The notes under the pieces were generated by a model that searched no databases, had not been told where the DNA came from, and saw nothing but the letters and a program-made list of their open reading frames with translations. Of a stretch of DNA of 20,316 bases, positions 5,801 through 16,100 are shown piece by piece. The translations under genes and the position numbers were made by a program. Each line of letters starts with the position of its first letter. Position 1 is the first letter of the stretch. The stretch is taken from IMG/VR virus record IMGVR_UViG_3300029349_000013, positions 1 through 20,316 of that record. One strand, written 5' to 3'. Source of the stretch: a virus.

Positions 5801-8023
5801 ACTGCCTGGCTTTCTAATCTCTATGGAACCTGGCTGAAAGATTAAATCTTGAGCTGGACCATTGGTCATGTTCCTTATATTCAATTTACCAATGAAAGTG
5901 ATACCACGATCCTGAACCCTATCAGCCATCATTGCGGTTAACTTGGCCGCTCGGCTGGTTAATGAGTCATCTACTTCAGTGTTGAAATTGGAATGGCCCT
6001 TAACTGCATTAAAAGAATCAGGAACTACATAATCTGGACTGGTCTGAGATAAAGACTCCATCCCAATGTAATTAAGGATGTTTACGGTATCTGGCTCGTT
6101 GATGTCGATGCTTTCGCCTTGGATGATTCTGGCGGCACCAAACTCAGTCCTTAGATTTACTCGAACACAAGTAACGCTAGAAGCTGATGGAGGAGAAACC
6201 AAGTCTGTGTTTGCGTTGTAGGGGATTTGTATTTGAGTTGGCCCCCTCACATTGCACAAATACTCACCTGAGCTATAGCTGTCAAAAAGGGATAGGGTGT
6301 CTTTGATGATTACTTTTTGTCCGCTTTCAAAGTTGTGATTAGCGGATTCTAATTGAAACCCATAAGCCGTTGATTTGGCTGAAGTAGTTAAAATAGCCCA
6401 AGAAACATCCGCATTGGCTACGGCAGTGGTTGCACTTGAATGAACCCAAGCCTCAGTGGTGCTTTCAACTTCCACCAAGTAGGTGCCGTTATGGCCACTG
6501 GCGTTACCGATTACGATTCTGTCCCCATTAACCAATGAGTGAGCGCTAGGGAAAGTTAGCTTAGCCCTAAATCCATCCCCATCAGAGATGGCAACGTTGT
6601 TGCTAAAGAATTCAGAGATGATGGAAGAGATGCCCATGATGGTATCGCTTCGGTTGGCCAGCCAATAGAAATTACCACCAGCCAAGAACCCATCTGAATC
6701 GGCCCTGTCCATAACCTTGATATCTGAGTTTAAAAACTCGCCCTTGGTGTAGACAGCAGCATCAGAAATGGTAGGGCCAGCGTAAACATCGGACAAAATA
6801 ACAGAAACAGCATTAGATGGGGTGGTGGAAGAACCAGCGCCATTCAAATTAGTTTTGAACTCTTCTACTCTAAGGTAGAGGTAGTCGTTGTCCCCTAATC
6901 GCTTAATCCAATCGCCCTTGGTTAAATTTTCAAACGAATTTAAAGAGCCATTAATGTAATTTACCCCATTAATGAAATTAACGTTGCTGTTAAGTGAGTT
7001 AATTGAAAGTCCTCTTTCAAATTCAACAAACATGACTTGTTCATTTGCAAGAGTTACACCAGTGGTAGGGTTCTCTCTAATGATTATGTCCCTGGGGTCA
7101 TTGGTCTTTTTATAAACTATGTCTTCGGACCAAGTCACCTTCCCTGGGGTGTTTTCATCATGCGACCACCTTCCCTTGGACTTGATATTGGAAGCCAAAG
7201 AGTCATCGAACAGATTCACTAAGGAAAGGGTGGGGGTGCTTTCGTACCAATAAGTGGTTCCACTAAGTTCTAACAACTTAGTCATAACCGCATCCATCCA
7301 CTCTTTGTAAGAGGTGATGTTTTTGTCGCCACCAAAGAATGGCGTTGGATCGCCTGAAGAGGTGATGGTTACGGGCGCTTCATCTCTTTGATAAAGGGAC
7401 GAGGGTAAAGATTTCCAAGCGTAGGTGTTGTTTTGATTGGGGGTAATGCCACCAGACCCTAACCTGAAAACCATATTTCGACAATCTGTAATCGATGTAA
7501 TTACAGATGAGTTCATTTGAACTTTACAAATTGGAATCACATTATCTGGGAATGTGGAAACAGAAACATTGACTTGCACTACCAGGGTGCTTTGAGTACT
7601 CACTTCTTGGGTGAATTCCCCGCCAGCCCCACCATTCAAGTCCACATCAAAGAAAGCTTTGGTGTCTGAAGCCGTGGAGACGGATGACAAAGTCAAGTAA
7701 ACATAGTTAGTTGCGTTTAATCTGAGCTCTGGGGATAAGGGCGTAGAAAGGGCATTACCCTCTGGCAAGGCATAAAAGAAAGACCCTGCACTGGACTCTG
7801 GATTAAAAAGGACTGAGTCGGCCACCTTAATAGAAATGGCAGAACTTCCTATAGACAAAGGTGCATCAATAACCTCAAAGCCCTTAAGGACCATTGGGTT
7901 AGAGCCTACAAAAGTCTTGATTAAGTGTCTAAAGTCAGAACTGACGAAGCTTTCGATTGACAATAAGTCTGTCAAATCCACTCTTTGCTGAGAACCCAGT
8001 AGTAAACGTCCTAAAACAGCCAT
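2894..8023 (-). CDS. Very large modular tail fibre / baseplate-decoration protein
   Basis: The protein has 1709 aa. The ATG at 8023 follows GAGGGG (in TTTTGAGGGGCTGCA). Residues 1-200 form a beta-rich N-terminal region. Residues 231-262 carry GGDKNITSYKEWMDAVMTKL and a WYES element, followed by GRWSHDE and W/DIVYKK segments. Two 'H-x-L/F-x-x-G-x-x-V-x-I' modules lie at 484-543 and 551-622. Residues 690-710 contain TSRAAKLTAMMADRVQDRG, a pattern I associate with large phage fibre proteins. A 90-residue module occurs twice (971-1060 and 1333-1421). LLHFH (1186-1190) is followed by a decoration-like beta domain (1194-1310). One copy of the neighbouring fibre's repeat lies at 1427-1474. Three C-terminal repeats close the protein (about 1497-1555, 1576-1630, 1651-1709). 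There is no catalytic motif, signal peptide or membrane segment. It lies directly after the baseplate genes, so it probably forms or anchors fibres on the baseplate periphery. Confidence 0.75.
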   Translation of the reverse strand: MAVLGRLLLGSQQRVDLTDLLSIESFVSSDFRHLIKTFVGSNPMVLKGFEVIDAPLSIGSSAISIKVADSVLFNPESSAGSFFYALPEGNALSTPLSPELRLNATNYVYLTLSSVSTASDTKAFFDVDLNGGAGGEFTQEVSTQSTLVVQVNVSVSTFPDNVIPICKVQMNSSVITSITDCRNMVFRLGSGGITPNQNNTYAWKSLPSSLYQRDEAPVTITSSGDPTPFFGGDKNITSYKEWMDAVMTKLLELSGTTYWYESTPTLSLVNLFDDSLASNIKSKGRWSHDENTPGKVTWSEDIVYKKTNDPRDIIIRENPTTGVTLANEQVMFVEFERGLSINSLNSNVNFINGVNYINGSLNSFENLTKGDWIKRLGDNDYLYLRVEEFKTNLNGAGSSTTPSNAVSVILSDVYAGPTISDAAVYTKGEFLNSDIKVMDRADSDGFLAGGNFYWLANRSDTIMGISSIISEFFSNNVAISDGDGFRAKLTFPSAHSLVNGDRIVIGNASGHNGTYLVEVESTTEAWVHSSATTAVANADVSWAILTTSAKSTAYGFQLESANHNFESGQKVIIKDTLSLFDSYSSGEYLCNVRGPTQIQIPYNANTDLVSPPSASSVTCVRVNLRTEFGAARIIQGESIDINEPDTVNILNYIGMESLSQTSPDYVVPDSFNAVKGHSNFNTEVDDSLTSRAAKLTAMMADRVQDRGITFIGKLNIRNMTNGPAQDLIFQPGSIEIRKPGSPAQLITLGAYSLLQNEALVIEIDRNKNTTIVPTVESLGSNFLLEENKFILLYRLSSTSVYYMDGQEIVRSSSYTINDNENSQNKNISVLNQIGVIFNGSTGEFSYSSTLTNLKILINGSTNLNEIDALAINSYPSIQRNIPDNHSVWVRVNRSAYKIINNIQTSPTAQDGDLVGSLYITPSSQVPTDQDVFVLYTRSATNLFNLHHTTSVGNVYDENKVLVSGSPANDNEVTGPISAPAIITLPNDSRALEEAQYYVVGAGHLQVFLNGQLQLLGADWTEIGTLGSLSNQVQFEHNLVVGDVLTFRIDGNGGVYFTALPISTTTLQQAYDNGNIINVNIGSPVVINGTPGNKALSVDGDVYISGVLDPLGITFIRQLSSPLLPTDDGLWVNSDGDLMLDRNGQPSLNITEVVENPELAEAVAFFADTNITGAQAETLISGTDADLLHFHKKTFDLFVNNSGGTLSPGQVVYLKNTGNNFIDKAINTNISTSKTTFGVVAETILNGATGKVQITGKAYVLGGPFTQGELVLVSSVAGQGTSVYPNTPGISVVEIGPAVDDNTVLINPKFKEIVDNTYEEELSVLDSGASNSNEIDGPVIQGTNITIPNDSRASGSGQNYIVGSGSLEIHLNGQKLIPEDDWVEVGALNTLSNQVQLNFDIIPGDKLLFRIDVKGSAFFGGLGGSGEVNVGTNIGTGTGQIYSGKVGVALQLRTIAAGTNINVNTVGDTVVIDASALSNDPAFLNYVYGEIGNTILTGGNYTPRTNKLKVYRNGVRTMNSPWLGIPSDRFYENSVNSIELGLLLSSSDYLVLMNESNSPIYLLNNSGYSTSVISLPTYVIGDKSLMVFRNGLLMNTSSLGAPTDYYSETSITSITLGAVAALSDIFTFERLSAAPLSRHTVTSLTGTVLTTPATYTIGNERFLVFKNGVLMVNSGSVGDPGDRYSETSVNSITLEVAAIASDVFDFINLP
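2897..3535 (-). repeat. Three C-terminal protein repeats (55-60 aa) in the 1709-aa gene
   Basis: Copies lie at about 3535-3359, 3298-3134 and 3073-2897. Shared features are a G(D/N)(K/E) or TNK step, L-x-V-(F/Y)-(R/K)-N-G, a short loop ending G-x-P/G-x-D-(R/Y)-(F/Y), E-(T/N)-S-(V/I)-x-S-I-x-L, and a closing SD-(Y/I/V)-(L/F)-x-(L/F) strand. The last copy ends at the C-terminus, placing the repeats at the distal end of the protein. Confidence 0.75.
3761..5113 (-). repeat. Duplicated 90-aa module in the 1709-aa gene
   Basis: Two non-adjacent copies lie at about 5113-4844 (residues 971-1060) and 4027-3761 (residues 1333-1421). Both run NE(V/I)(T/D)GP, I(T)(L/I)PNDSRA, YxVGxGxLx(V/I)xLNGQ, a DW element, LSNQVQ, GDxLxFRID. 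They are separated by the HxH motif and the decoration-like domain. The downstream copy is followed by a repeat of the 414-aa fibre type. Confidence 0.75.
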
Positions 8024-8080
8024 TGCAGCCCCTCAAAAGTTAAGCACGTCTATATGATAGCAAGAAAATGGTCAACGATT
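8024..8080 (-). promoter_or_regulatory. 57-nt gap with promoter-like element before the 1709-aa gene
   Basis: This is one of only two gaps over 25 nt. It holds TTGACC (8075-8070), a 15-nt spacer, then TATAGA (8054-8049), which resembles a sigma70-type promoter with short spacing. GAGGGG follows at the 3' end as Shine-Dalgarno. A similar arrangement occurs at 17676-17650. No hairpin terminator is seen. The call rests on short motifs and position only. Confidence 0.35.
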
Positions 8081-10186
8081 TCAGTCGATAGGGTTGTCGG
8101 TCTGTTGGTATAGATCAAAATCAGAGTAGAAGATTTCAGGAAACCTGATAATAAATTTAAGGAAAATACCAACGCTCTTAACTTTTTCCAAAGTCTCTTC
8201 CAAAATATACCTAGCTTGTAATGGGTCGGTTAAGTAAAAAGAATACTCTTTCCCTAACCCAGAGAACACGTGCCCACCTCTTCGCCTTAAGGCCACCAAG
8301 TTAGATCCCGCTGGATGTGGCTTTTCAAACACATAAGACGGATCTAAAACAATGGAATTGGTTCCAGCTTTACGCAAATACTTAACTGGCCCCTCTTGCC
8401 TGTCGGTTCCATACTCAAAGATAAGGAACCCTTGTTCATCAGGGACAGTGTTGGCGCCTACCGGTAAATTCAAAACCACATTCCCTGGAAAAATAGGATT
8501 AGTGATTTGAGCAGTGTAAGAGCTTAAAACAAAGGATGCATTCTCGTCATACAAATACCCACCCAAGATTCCAGTGTTGGTATTGGCTGAGGTTAAATAG
8601 ACTTTTGTTTTGGCCGCCAGGCCAATTCTCTCATACCTAACGCTTCCAGTCGCCGCCACTTCCACAGGACCCAGAGATTGATACGAGAAAGTAGTTCCAG
8701 AACAATCACTTACTATGAAGTTGCCGTTGAAATTGGTCCCAGTGGTAACCCCGTAGATTAAAACCGCCTCACCATCTTTCAAATCATGCGGGACAGAGGC
8801 GGTGACAGTGACCTTGTCGTTTATGTCCCTGGACAAACTAACTAAACTAAATTCAAATATCCCACTGGATTTAGGTAGGGCTGGGGTGATTCCTGTTAGG
8901 ATGTCCCCTGATTTACCCGTATAAGTATAGGATTTTCCTATATCGAATCGACCCTGAATTTCGTGTGACGTGTTTGTGTCAGTGGAAATGGTTAAGATGT
9001 GAGTTTGGATCTCTTCCACCGGTTCTAAACAAAATTTACCAGAACTGGGCCACTCACTTCCATCTATCAAGACCATGGACGAATCTGACAACCTATCAGC
9101 CATTTCCCCAACCAAACCATTTAAGTGAGCTGATCCAATCAGCCCTCGCCTAACTATGGGTGGGTTACTTGGCATCTCAATAATCACTTCCCCTGAATTG
9201 ATTTCCCAAACCAAAGCTCTATTCTTCTTAGTGAAGACCACTGACTTCTGGCTTTGGAAGAATTTTACAAAGTAATCAGGGTTTAGAGCATGATCGAAGT
9301 TGCCGGGGGTAGAGAATAGGTTGGTAAGAGAAAAGGAATTATTGATGAGGTCTATAGCCTCTACTTGAAAGGTTCCCTCATTCCCTGGGACATCTATTAT
9401 CACGTAGTCACCAACCCCAACCAAACTTAAATTAATAGGGTCGCCGCCTATGGATTGGAAGGTGGTGGTACTGCCCACTTTAGTGATGGTCCATTGGGTG
9501 TTGAGTGCATTACCAGAACCCTCTATAAACCCTTGCATTTTAAGGGAAATATTAGCTCTTCCACCAGTTATCTCGATGCTGCCAGTAGATCCTATTGTTT
9601 TGGTAAAGATCCGAATGTATTGTTTCTTGGAAATGCGATCATCAAAGATGGCAGCAAAAGAGTATTGGGCTTTTCTGTTTATGGCCGCCACTATCTCTTC
9701 TGCTGTTGCCTGACTTACATCACTGAAATCGTTGGCATAAAAATGTATTTCCTCAGTTTTAGTTCCATCTACTGAGTAAGAGATTTCGTAACCATCTTTT
9801 AGGAAATAAGGTCCAGCTGTATAATTTGAGGTAAAAGCGGTGGTGGCGTCCCTGAAAAAGAAGATGTCCAATAGGTCGTTAAATACTTGCTTGACCTGCT
9901 TAGGCTTATAGCTTAGGATGGGGATGTATCGCCTGAAGGTGGGGTCATCCATTCCAACCACTTTAGGTCTGGATATTTTAGAGTTGGCTGCCAACCTATC
10001 AAGATAGGGCCGCTCTGAACTTGAGATAAAGAACTGCTTCCTTACTTCTTGAACCAACTCAAACACATCGTCATCACTTCCCCCGGCTGCCTCTATCAAG
10101 GCTTTCCAGTTAGGGTTTTGCCTGGTCTTAAAGACTGGGTTGATTTGATTGTGTATTTGGTCTGATGACTTTTTATTACTGGCCAT
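8081..10186 (-). CDS. Putative baseplate protein in the gpI (tail protein I) position
   Basis: This 701-aa protein directly follows the J-like gene, where P2-type phages encode gpI. The ATG at 10186 lies 8 nt after the previous stop, which is part of its TAGGA ribosome site. The N-terminal 100 residues (NPNWKALIEAAGGSDDDVF, ERPYLDRLAANSKISRP, FRRYIPILSY) resemble the start of baseplate wedge proteins, where a 'YLDRLA' step is common. Residues 125-213 form a module shared with the J-like protein (GPYFLKDG, DFSDVSQATAEEIVAAIN, GSIEITGGRAN). Residues 457-505 hold an 'H-D-L-K-D-G' beta module (NGNF, TTFSYQS) also found in the J-like and 1709-aa proteins. The C-terminus (ARYILEETLEKVKSVGIFLK) is helical then beta. 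At 701 aa it is much larger than P2 gpI (about 180 aa). It probably links wedge to fibre attachment. The gpI assignment is by position and weak resemblance. Confidence 0.6.
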   Translation of the reverse strand: MASNKKSSDQIHNQINPVFKTRQNPNWKALIEAAGGSDDDVFELVQEVRKQFFISSSERPYLDRLAANSKISRPKVVGMDDPTFRRYIPILSYKPKQVKQVFNDLLDIFFFRDATTAFTSNYTAGPYFLKDGYEISYSVDGTKTEEIHFYANDFSDVSQATAEEIVAAINRKAQYSFAAIFDDRISKKQYIRIFTKTIGSTGSIEITGGRANISLKMQGFIEGSGNALNTQWTITKVGSTTTFQSIGGDPINLSLVGVGDYVIIDVPGNEGTFQVEAIDLINNSFSLTNLFSTPGNFDHALNPDYFVKFFQSQKSVVFTKKNRALVWEINSGEVIIEMPSNPPIVRRGLIGSAHLNGLVGEMADRLSDSSMVLIDGSEWPSSGKFCLEPVEEIQTHILTISTDTNTSHEIQGRFDIGKSYTYTGKSGDILTGITPALPKSSGIFEFSLVSLSRDINDKVTVTASVPHDLKDGEAVLIYGVTTGTNFNGNFIVSDCSGTTFSYQSLGPVEVAATGSVRYERIGLAAKTKVYLTSANTNTGILGGYLYDENASFVLSSYTAQITNPIFPGNVVLNLPVGANTVPDEQGFLIFEYGTDRQEGPVKYLRKAGTNSIVLDPSYVFEKPHPAGSNLVALRRRGGHVFSGLGKEYSFYLTDPLQARYILEETLEKVKSVGIFLKFIIRFPEIFYSDFDLYQQTDNPID
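9548..9814 (-). repeat. Module shared between the 701-aa and J-like proteins
   Basis: Residues 125-213 of the 701-aa protein: GPYFLKDG, a D-G turn, DFSDVSQATAEEIVAAIN, a strand ending IRIFTKTIGS, then GSIEITGGRAN. The same order appears in the 2473-aa protein at residues 373-458 (GPYELVNG, DFSNINAATLIEISVAIN, RGGEDA) and less completely at 505-587 and 1600-1633. Confidence 0.75.
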
Positions 10187-10194
10187 TTAAAATC

Positions 10195-13100
10195 CTATGA
10201 AATCAAGATGTTATCGGGTAAAATCAAAGCTTTCTGATCGCTACTAACCGCTATTCGCTCTTCTGTTGGCGACGGGGTTGTAAAGGTTATGGCTGCAATA
10301 CCAGAGATTTGCATACACCTTGCAATAATAGCACTTAAGATGAAGTCCTCGCCAACACCCAATTCAGAGGTGTAAGAAATGATAGTGCTCTTGATGTCGT
10401 TTGAGATGTCACTTAAGTTAACCCCATCCCTAACAGTAATCTTAAGGGCAATCTTAATGTTCTTGGCCAAAGGAGGCATAACCTCGATTTGTCCACCCAC
10501 AGCCCTTTTGCCAGGGAAGTTCAGTGTGTCTGAGTCCAATCCATCAACTATTCTTTGAACGGACCTTAAGATACCTGTGTAATAACTGTATCCGTCATTA
10601 CCAGACACAACACTAACGTCAAAACCTATCTTACCCATGCTTTTAACTTTAGTTCCGTAACTTACTGATAACTTAGAGTATTTTGTTGCTGGGGTTAAAA
10701 ACAAAGACCTCTCGTTGCTATTAAATTGAGAGATAGCGGTCCTAACCACTTGCCTATAGGATTTGTAAAGAGAGCTTGAGTTTTCAGTGATATAGAAACC
10801 GTCTGGCTTAGTAAGAGGAACGTTAGATTCCGCCACCCCGCCATTGTTTTGAACCCTCAAGAAAGGTCTTAAGGTAGAGCTATTGACCCCGATTTGAGTG
10901 ATGACCCTAACACCAGAGTTGGAAGTATTGAACCAGGTGCTTGAGGAAATGTTTTCTACTACCAATTCATCCCCAGGGAAAGCAGAGTCCCCATCAAAAA
11001 ACTTAATATCATCCTTACTCTTAAGTAAGGCACCAGCAAAAGACCCACCCTCTGACAAAGCGATTCCAGTAGAAGTGGAAGTTTCGCCTCTGTAGTTTTG
11101 GCCTAAGGTGATTTGAGTTCCTGAGATAGCAATGACTTGAAGGGCTAAACTGATGTCGTCCTCTGGCTTACGAACCCAATCACCCAAAACCACGTTCTCA
11201 AAATAATCTGGGGAACTTGCGGTAACTATGTTACTTCCAGACACCCAGTTAACTACATTAAGAGAGTCGTTAAAGTTTTTATAAGTATGTAATTCTTCTA
11301 CAGAAGAAGAGTTCTCGAAAATGATGTGAGTGTTACTTAAAGCTAATACCCTGTATTTACCTGCATTTTGAGCACTGAAGGTCTTTCCAGACAAAACCAT
11401 CCAATCATCGACAGCAACCCCGCACTCAGTAAACCTGGGTGCGTCGCCGCTTACGTAAGATAGTCTAAATAGGTTGTTTACCCCTAAAGACTCGATTTTG
11501 TATTTGGTTTGAACTATACCGTTTTTGGTCACAAAACCACCTGAGTAGGTGCTATTGACAATTGGCGCCCCCAAGGTTACTGTAAAGGATCTGGAATCAG
11601 GGACTGTTAGAACTGTGAAAATTCCATTCAATCCAGTATTGGCGTCAGAGATTACACAAGAATCCCCTTCACCAAGCCCATGGTCTTCAGAGCAAATAGC
11701 TGAAACGTTTACACCGCCAGTGACTGTGGTTAAAAGAATGGCTGCTGGCGCTGAGTGTGCTGATCTAAACCTAACAAAAGGACTGGGGAATACTTTGAAA
11801 TTAGCTAATCCTAACGGGGCATTAGATTGAATTTGGCCGTTGTAATTGATGACGTCCAAATAATTAGCGCCAACCCCAATGATTGGAAAGCCACCAATAT
11901 CATCCTCACCATTGTTCCAGGTCTTGTTCTTAGCGTTCCAGGTATTAGATCCAGAAACCACCAACAAGTCCCCAACAACAGCGTTAGAAACATCAGTTCC
12001 AGGGATTTGAAGGCCAGTAAAGTTGGCATTAAAGTTTGCATTGGACTGTAAGGTAATGCTGATTTTGTCTACGATATCGTTCACTGAATCGGTGCTCAAG
12101 ATTGAGCACATGATCTTGTGAGTGGCTGCTGTATATACAGTTCCAGTTGGTGCGGTTATGTTCCCGTCCACAGAAAACCACAAAGCAAAAGTTGTGCCAA
12201 GTGAAGTCTGGAATGAGAAGTAATCACCTTGGGTTGGAGCTGATGAAACCGTTAGACCAAAGGTGATTGGGGTGGAAACGCTACCGTTCACATAGTTAAT
12301 CACTTCCAGGGCCGCTGTTCCTGGGGTTGCACCAGTGGCAGGGTACTCATTGGGTGCAGACAAAGTGGACCCATTAGCGTCCGCTGACACGTCGAAATAA
12401 GACCCTGCATCAGTGTGCTGATACCTGTAAACCATGCCAGCAGACCTGGAATAAGAAGCACTTACGTCTGAAATGGCCCATTGAGTAAACTGAGAACTAT
12501 AAATTTCCTTTTCTTTATACTCAAAATCAAAATTAATTCCACTGGAATTCACCACCGCTATATAATCGCCACCAGTTAATCTGGACGCTCTCTTAGACGC
12601 TTTAGTGTTATAGACTTCAACCCAATCACCTTTAGTAATAGTGGGTGGATAAGCAAATACTTTAGCTTCCAAAAGACCAGAGTTAATTTGTGGCTCGCTT
12701 AGGATTGAAAATTCAGCCAAATTAGCTCTACCACCAACCACTTCCACCAAACCATCGCTACCAAACTTCTTGGACTTGATTTGAATCTTCCTGAAATTAT
12801 CAGATGAGTCCACGTCACAAACGATAGGTAATTGGCTCAAAGCCTTGTGTTTTAGGTGGTGCAAAATGTTTTTATTGGTCCTGGGCATCATTTTGAAGAT
12901 TTCACCCAAGTCGGTTGTGTTGGGGTTTGGGCAAGTATCCATAGCATAAATAGAAGGAACCACACCAGGAAGAATTAACCCCTTCTTTAAAACAAAGTGT
13001 GGACTGGTGTTAGCAAAGGTTTTTATAGTGCTGGTTGAGTCATATAAAGCGATGAAGTTGTGCAAGTTAGATAATGGGTCTGGGTTGTGCCCGTAAGCTA

Positions 13101-16100
13101 ATGCACTGCTATTTCCAGAGTAAGAATAAGTGTCTTCTTTCGTGGACTTAGGGAAGGTCAGGGAAGCGATTCCAACTGGCACGGCTTCCACTATGCTGCT
13201 TCCATTATTTATGTTGTCTGTGATGGTTTGGCAATCATTTGATATTAAAGGGAAAATATAAAGGCTCTGAGAGTTGGCCAAAGTTTCCACACCGTCAAAA
13301 GAGCCTTGCTGAGTTATTGCAATAGAGAATCCACTGGTTCCAGCGGTGGCATCATTCACCGACCCATTGAAAGAAGTAGTGATGGTTGCAACACCTAATG
13401 AGAATGAGGCATTGAAAGAAGAGTCTGAGTTTACAGCCAACGAAGTTTTATTGGCTATGGTTGTGGCTGAATCCCCTAAAGTGAATGGGACTTGGATGCT
13501 ACGGGCTGCGCCATGCAAGGGTTCTGGGGTGATTCCAGAGTTGTACCAAACCGCCACACTTCCACTTAAGTCATGGATTGTAAAGTAATTTCCAGCTATG
13601 GAAATATCACTGGTTCCAGCGGTATTTAAGGTAACCGACATTCCAGAGTCAGGCCCACCAGCCCCAACAGTAACCGGGCCATTAAAGGTATTGGTTACGG
13701 TCACAACATTGCTCAATGAGGTTGCAGTGAATTTAGGATCAGAGCCTACCACCAAGGCGGTCTTAGTAGCCACCATAGTAGAGGTGTCTCCAGTAGCCAC
13801 GGTAGAAATTTCCACATACCTACTTGCGCCAATAACGGTCGGAGTGGCGGTCCCTACGTTGTCCACGTCGTACCAGAAAACAACCATCCCTGCATCATCA
13901 TAGAGAGTGAAGTATTCGCCTGATGAAACAGTGGTTATGGTGTTGCCTTGAGCCGAACAGTTCACGTTGTGAATAGCGGGTGTTCCGATTATGTCGGGTA
14001 AAACAGTCACGTCAGTGATTTCTGGTTGCCCCAAGGAAGTGATGACTCCGCTGGGGTTGTAAATATCCAGATATCTGCTTGGGATGTTCACGTTGTTGAT
14101 GTAAAATTGTCCACGATTTCCAGCAGTTACACCAGAAGATTCAGTGATGGATAAGATGTCGCCCACTAACACGGTTGCAAAGTTGGTGGCTATGTTGTCA
14201 AAAGTATACCTAAAAAGGTTTGCGCCAATGTTAGTTACTTTGAAGGTGTGCCCACCAGTAACCCCTACCACCCTATTGGCATCGCTCTGGAAGAAGTATT
14301 TGGCGTGCGAATTGGCCGCTGTGGTTGTGTGAATAATTTTGTGAGCTTGAGATGGCAAGGTAGGATACTCTAAAGAGAATCTAATTGAATCCCCATTAGG
14401 CCCATACTCTTTAGCCCTAATTAGCATGGTGGCGTTTCCTGAGGCGGCCCCACCGGTTCTGTACCAGTTCCTGGCCTTAAACCAAACAGCATAATCTGAG
14501 AACTCAGTCTCATTAGTGGTTTTTGACCAGAATTGAAGGCTTCCAAAGCTTATCCCTGGTTCGTTATCTTGGTCCCATGCTGAAAAAGCAGTTCCTGAAG
14601 GGATGTATTGAGAATTGATTCTACCGGTTCGCCAAAAGTTTAAGTTTATGTTTTTGTTGGTGGTGTCGCCGTCAATCGCAAAAACACAACTGTCTTCATT
14701 GGATATAGACAAAGGATTGAAGATTCCAAATCTATCCCCAGCCTTATAATCAAAAATGGTAGTCGGGGTCATGATTTGAGTTCCGGCCTCGTCACTACCC
14801 ACAAACTCTTTTACATACCTGAATTGACCCTTGTTTGCACCAGTCTCTATGAAGATTCCGTCTTCATACGAAATCACAGAGCTGTTTAATACCCCAGTAG
14901 AAAGAAGTAGTTCTGAATAGTTTACTGGATTTGGTGTAGCGGACAAGGTTAGCGTTGAGTTTAGGTCTGAGTAAGTAACTCGGTCCAAAAACACATTGCT
15001 TTCATTGAGGCTGCTCATCCTGAATAAGGACGATAAATCTTTGTCCGTTCTCTTGGTTGCTACGTGGGTTTGTTTACTTCCTTGCAGTTCTTGCTTGGTT
15101 TCAAAAACATTGGCTATCCGGCCAGAAGATACTGGTAAGAAAATGTTACCAACGTCATCACTTTCCGTAGATGACGTGACTTTGATTTTGTTGGTTCTGT
15201 AAATAGACCCTTTTACATTCGACAAATTAGTAGTCACTGAGTTGACTATGTCAGTCAAAGTGGCTATAGTTGGGTTTGGTAAAGAGGATGCCTTAAAGAT
15301 TTGTGGATAGGTGCTACTGTTGAAAACCACCACGTCTTCAGATGCCGCTACTGAATAAGGTCCACCAGCAACCACACCCACATTAACAACGTCTACGTAC
15401 GAGTCAGACCCTGCTGTTAAGTGTGAGCCTTTGTTGATGATTTTAAAGATCCCAGAGTTCCCCACTGGAACCCACCCAGCACTTCTTTCGGCTATGTAAA
15501 GGTAGTCATTTAGTTGCGCTGAAGAGAACATGGTCAAAGTTGAACCAGTGACTCTCATTACGTCTGTAGAGGGGGTGGAAATGGTGATGGTGTTTCCAGC
15601 CGCTGGATTTACCGACCTAACCTCACCCGCACCATCAACGCACAGCACCATTTCAGATGGTCGCCCATCTGTGTCTAAGCTGAAGTTATAGCTTCCCACT
15701 GAGGTGGGCTCAGAAACGTACGCCCCTTTAGCGTCTATGATCCCGGCTGAAACCGTATCCCCTACGCTAAGCTCCCGTTTTAATTGTAAATTTCCTGTTT
15801 GTCGATTTAGTTTAAAGTCTGAGTTTTTACCAATATTTTCGGCGACTTGCCCAGAGAACATTTGGCTAAAGTAAGATCCGCCCAGAATTTTGATAGTGGA
15901 ATCAGACCCAACCTTATTGCTCTTCAAGGACAGGAACCCAGAACTGCTTTCTTCTGTAGTTACACCAGCGAACTTTTTATTAAACGCCTCTGCCCATTGG
16001 CTAAGGGATACTGAGCTTAAGGCAGCGTTATCGAAGTCTAAGCTGCTAAAAGACCGATCTTGTAATGGGGTTCCATCTACTTGAACTATCAAGTTCCCAG

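Noticed and set aside
1-8023. Diversity-generating retroelement acting on the fibre genes
   Set aside because: No reverse transcriptase, template repeat or adenine-biased variable repeat pair is visible. The repeats present are ordinary structural repeats. The retroelement could lie outside the window, but nothing here supports it.
2894-8023. Depolymerase or other enzyme activity in the 1709-aa protein
   Set aside because: I see no beta-helix repeat pattern, catalytic Asp/Glu arrangement, SGNH or peptidase motif. The sequence reads as structural beta modules.
8024-8080. Rho-independent terminator in the gap between the 701- and 1709-aa genes
   Set aside because: No stable stem followed by a T run can be drawn on the minus strand. 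The same is true for the gap at 17617-17672, where the A run lies on the coding side.
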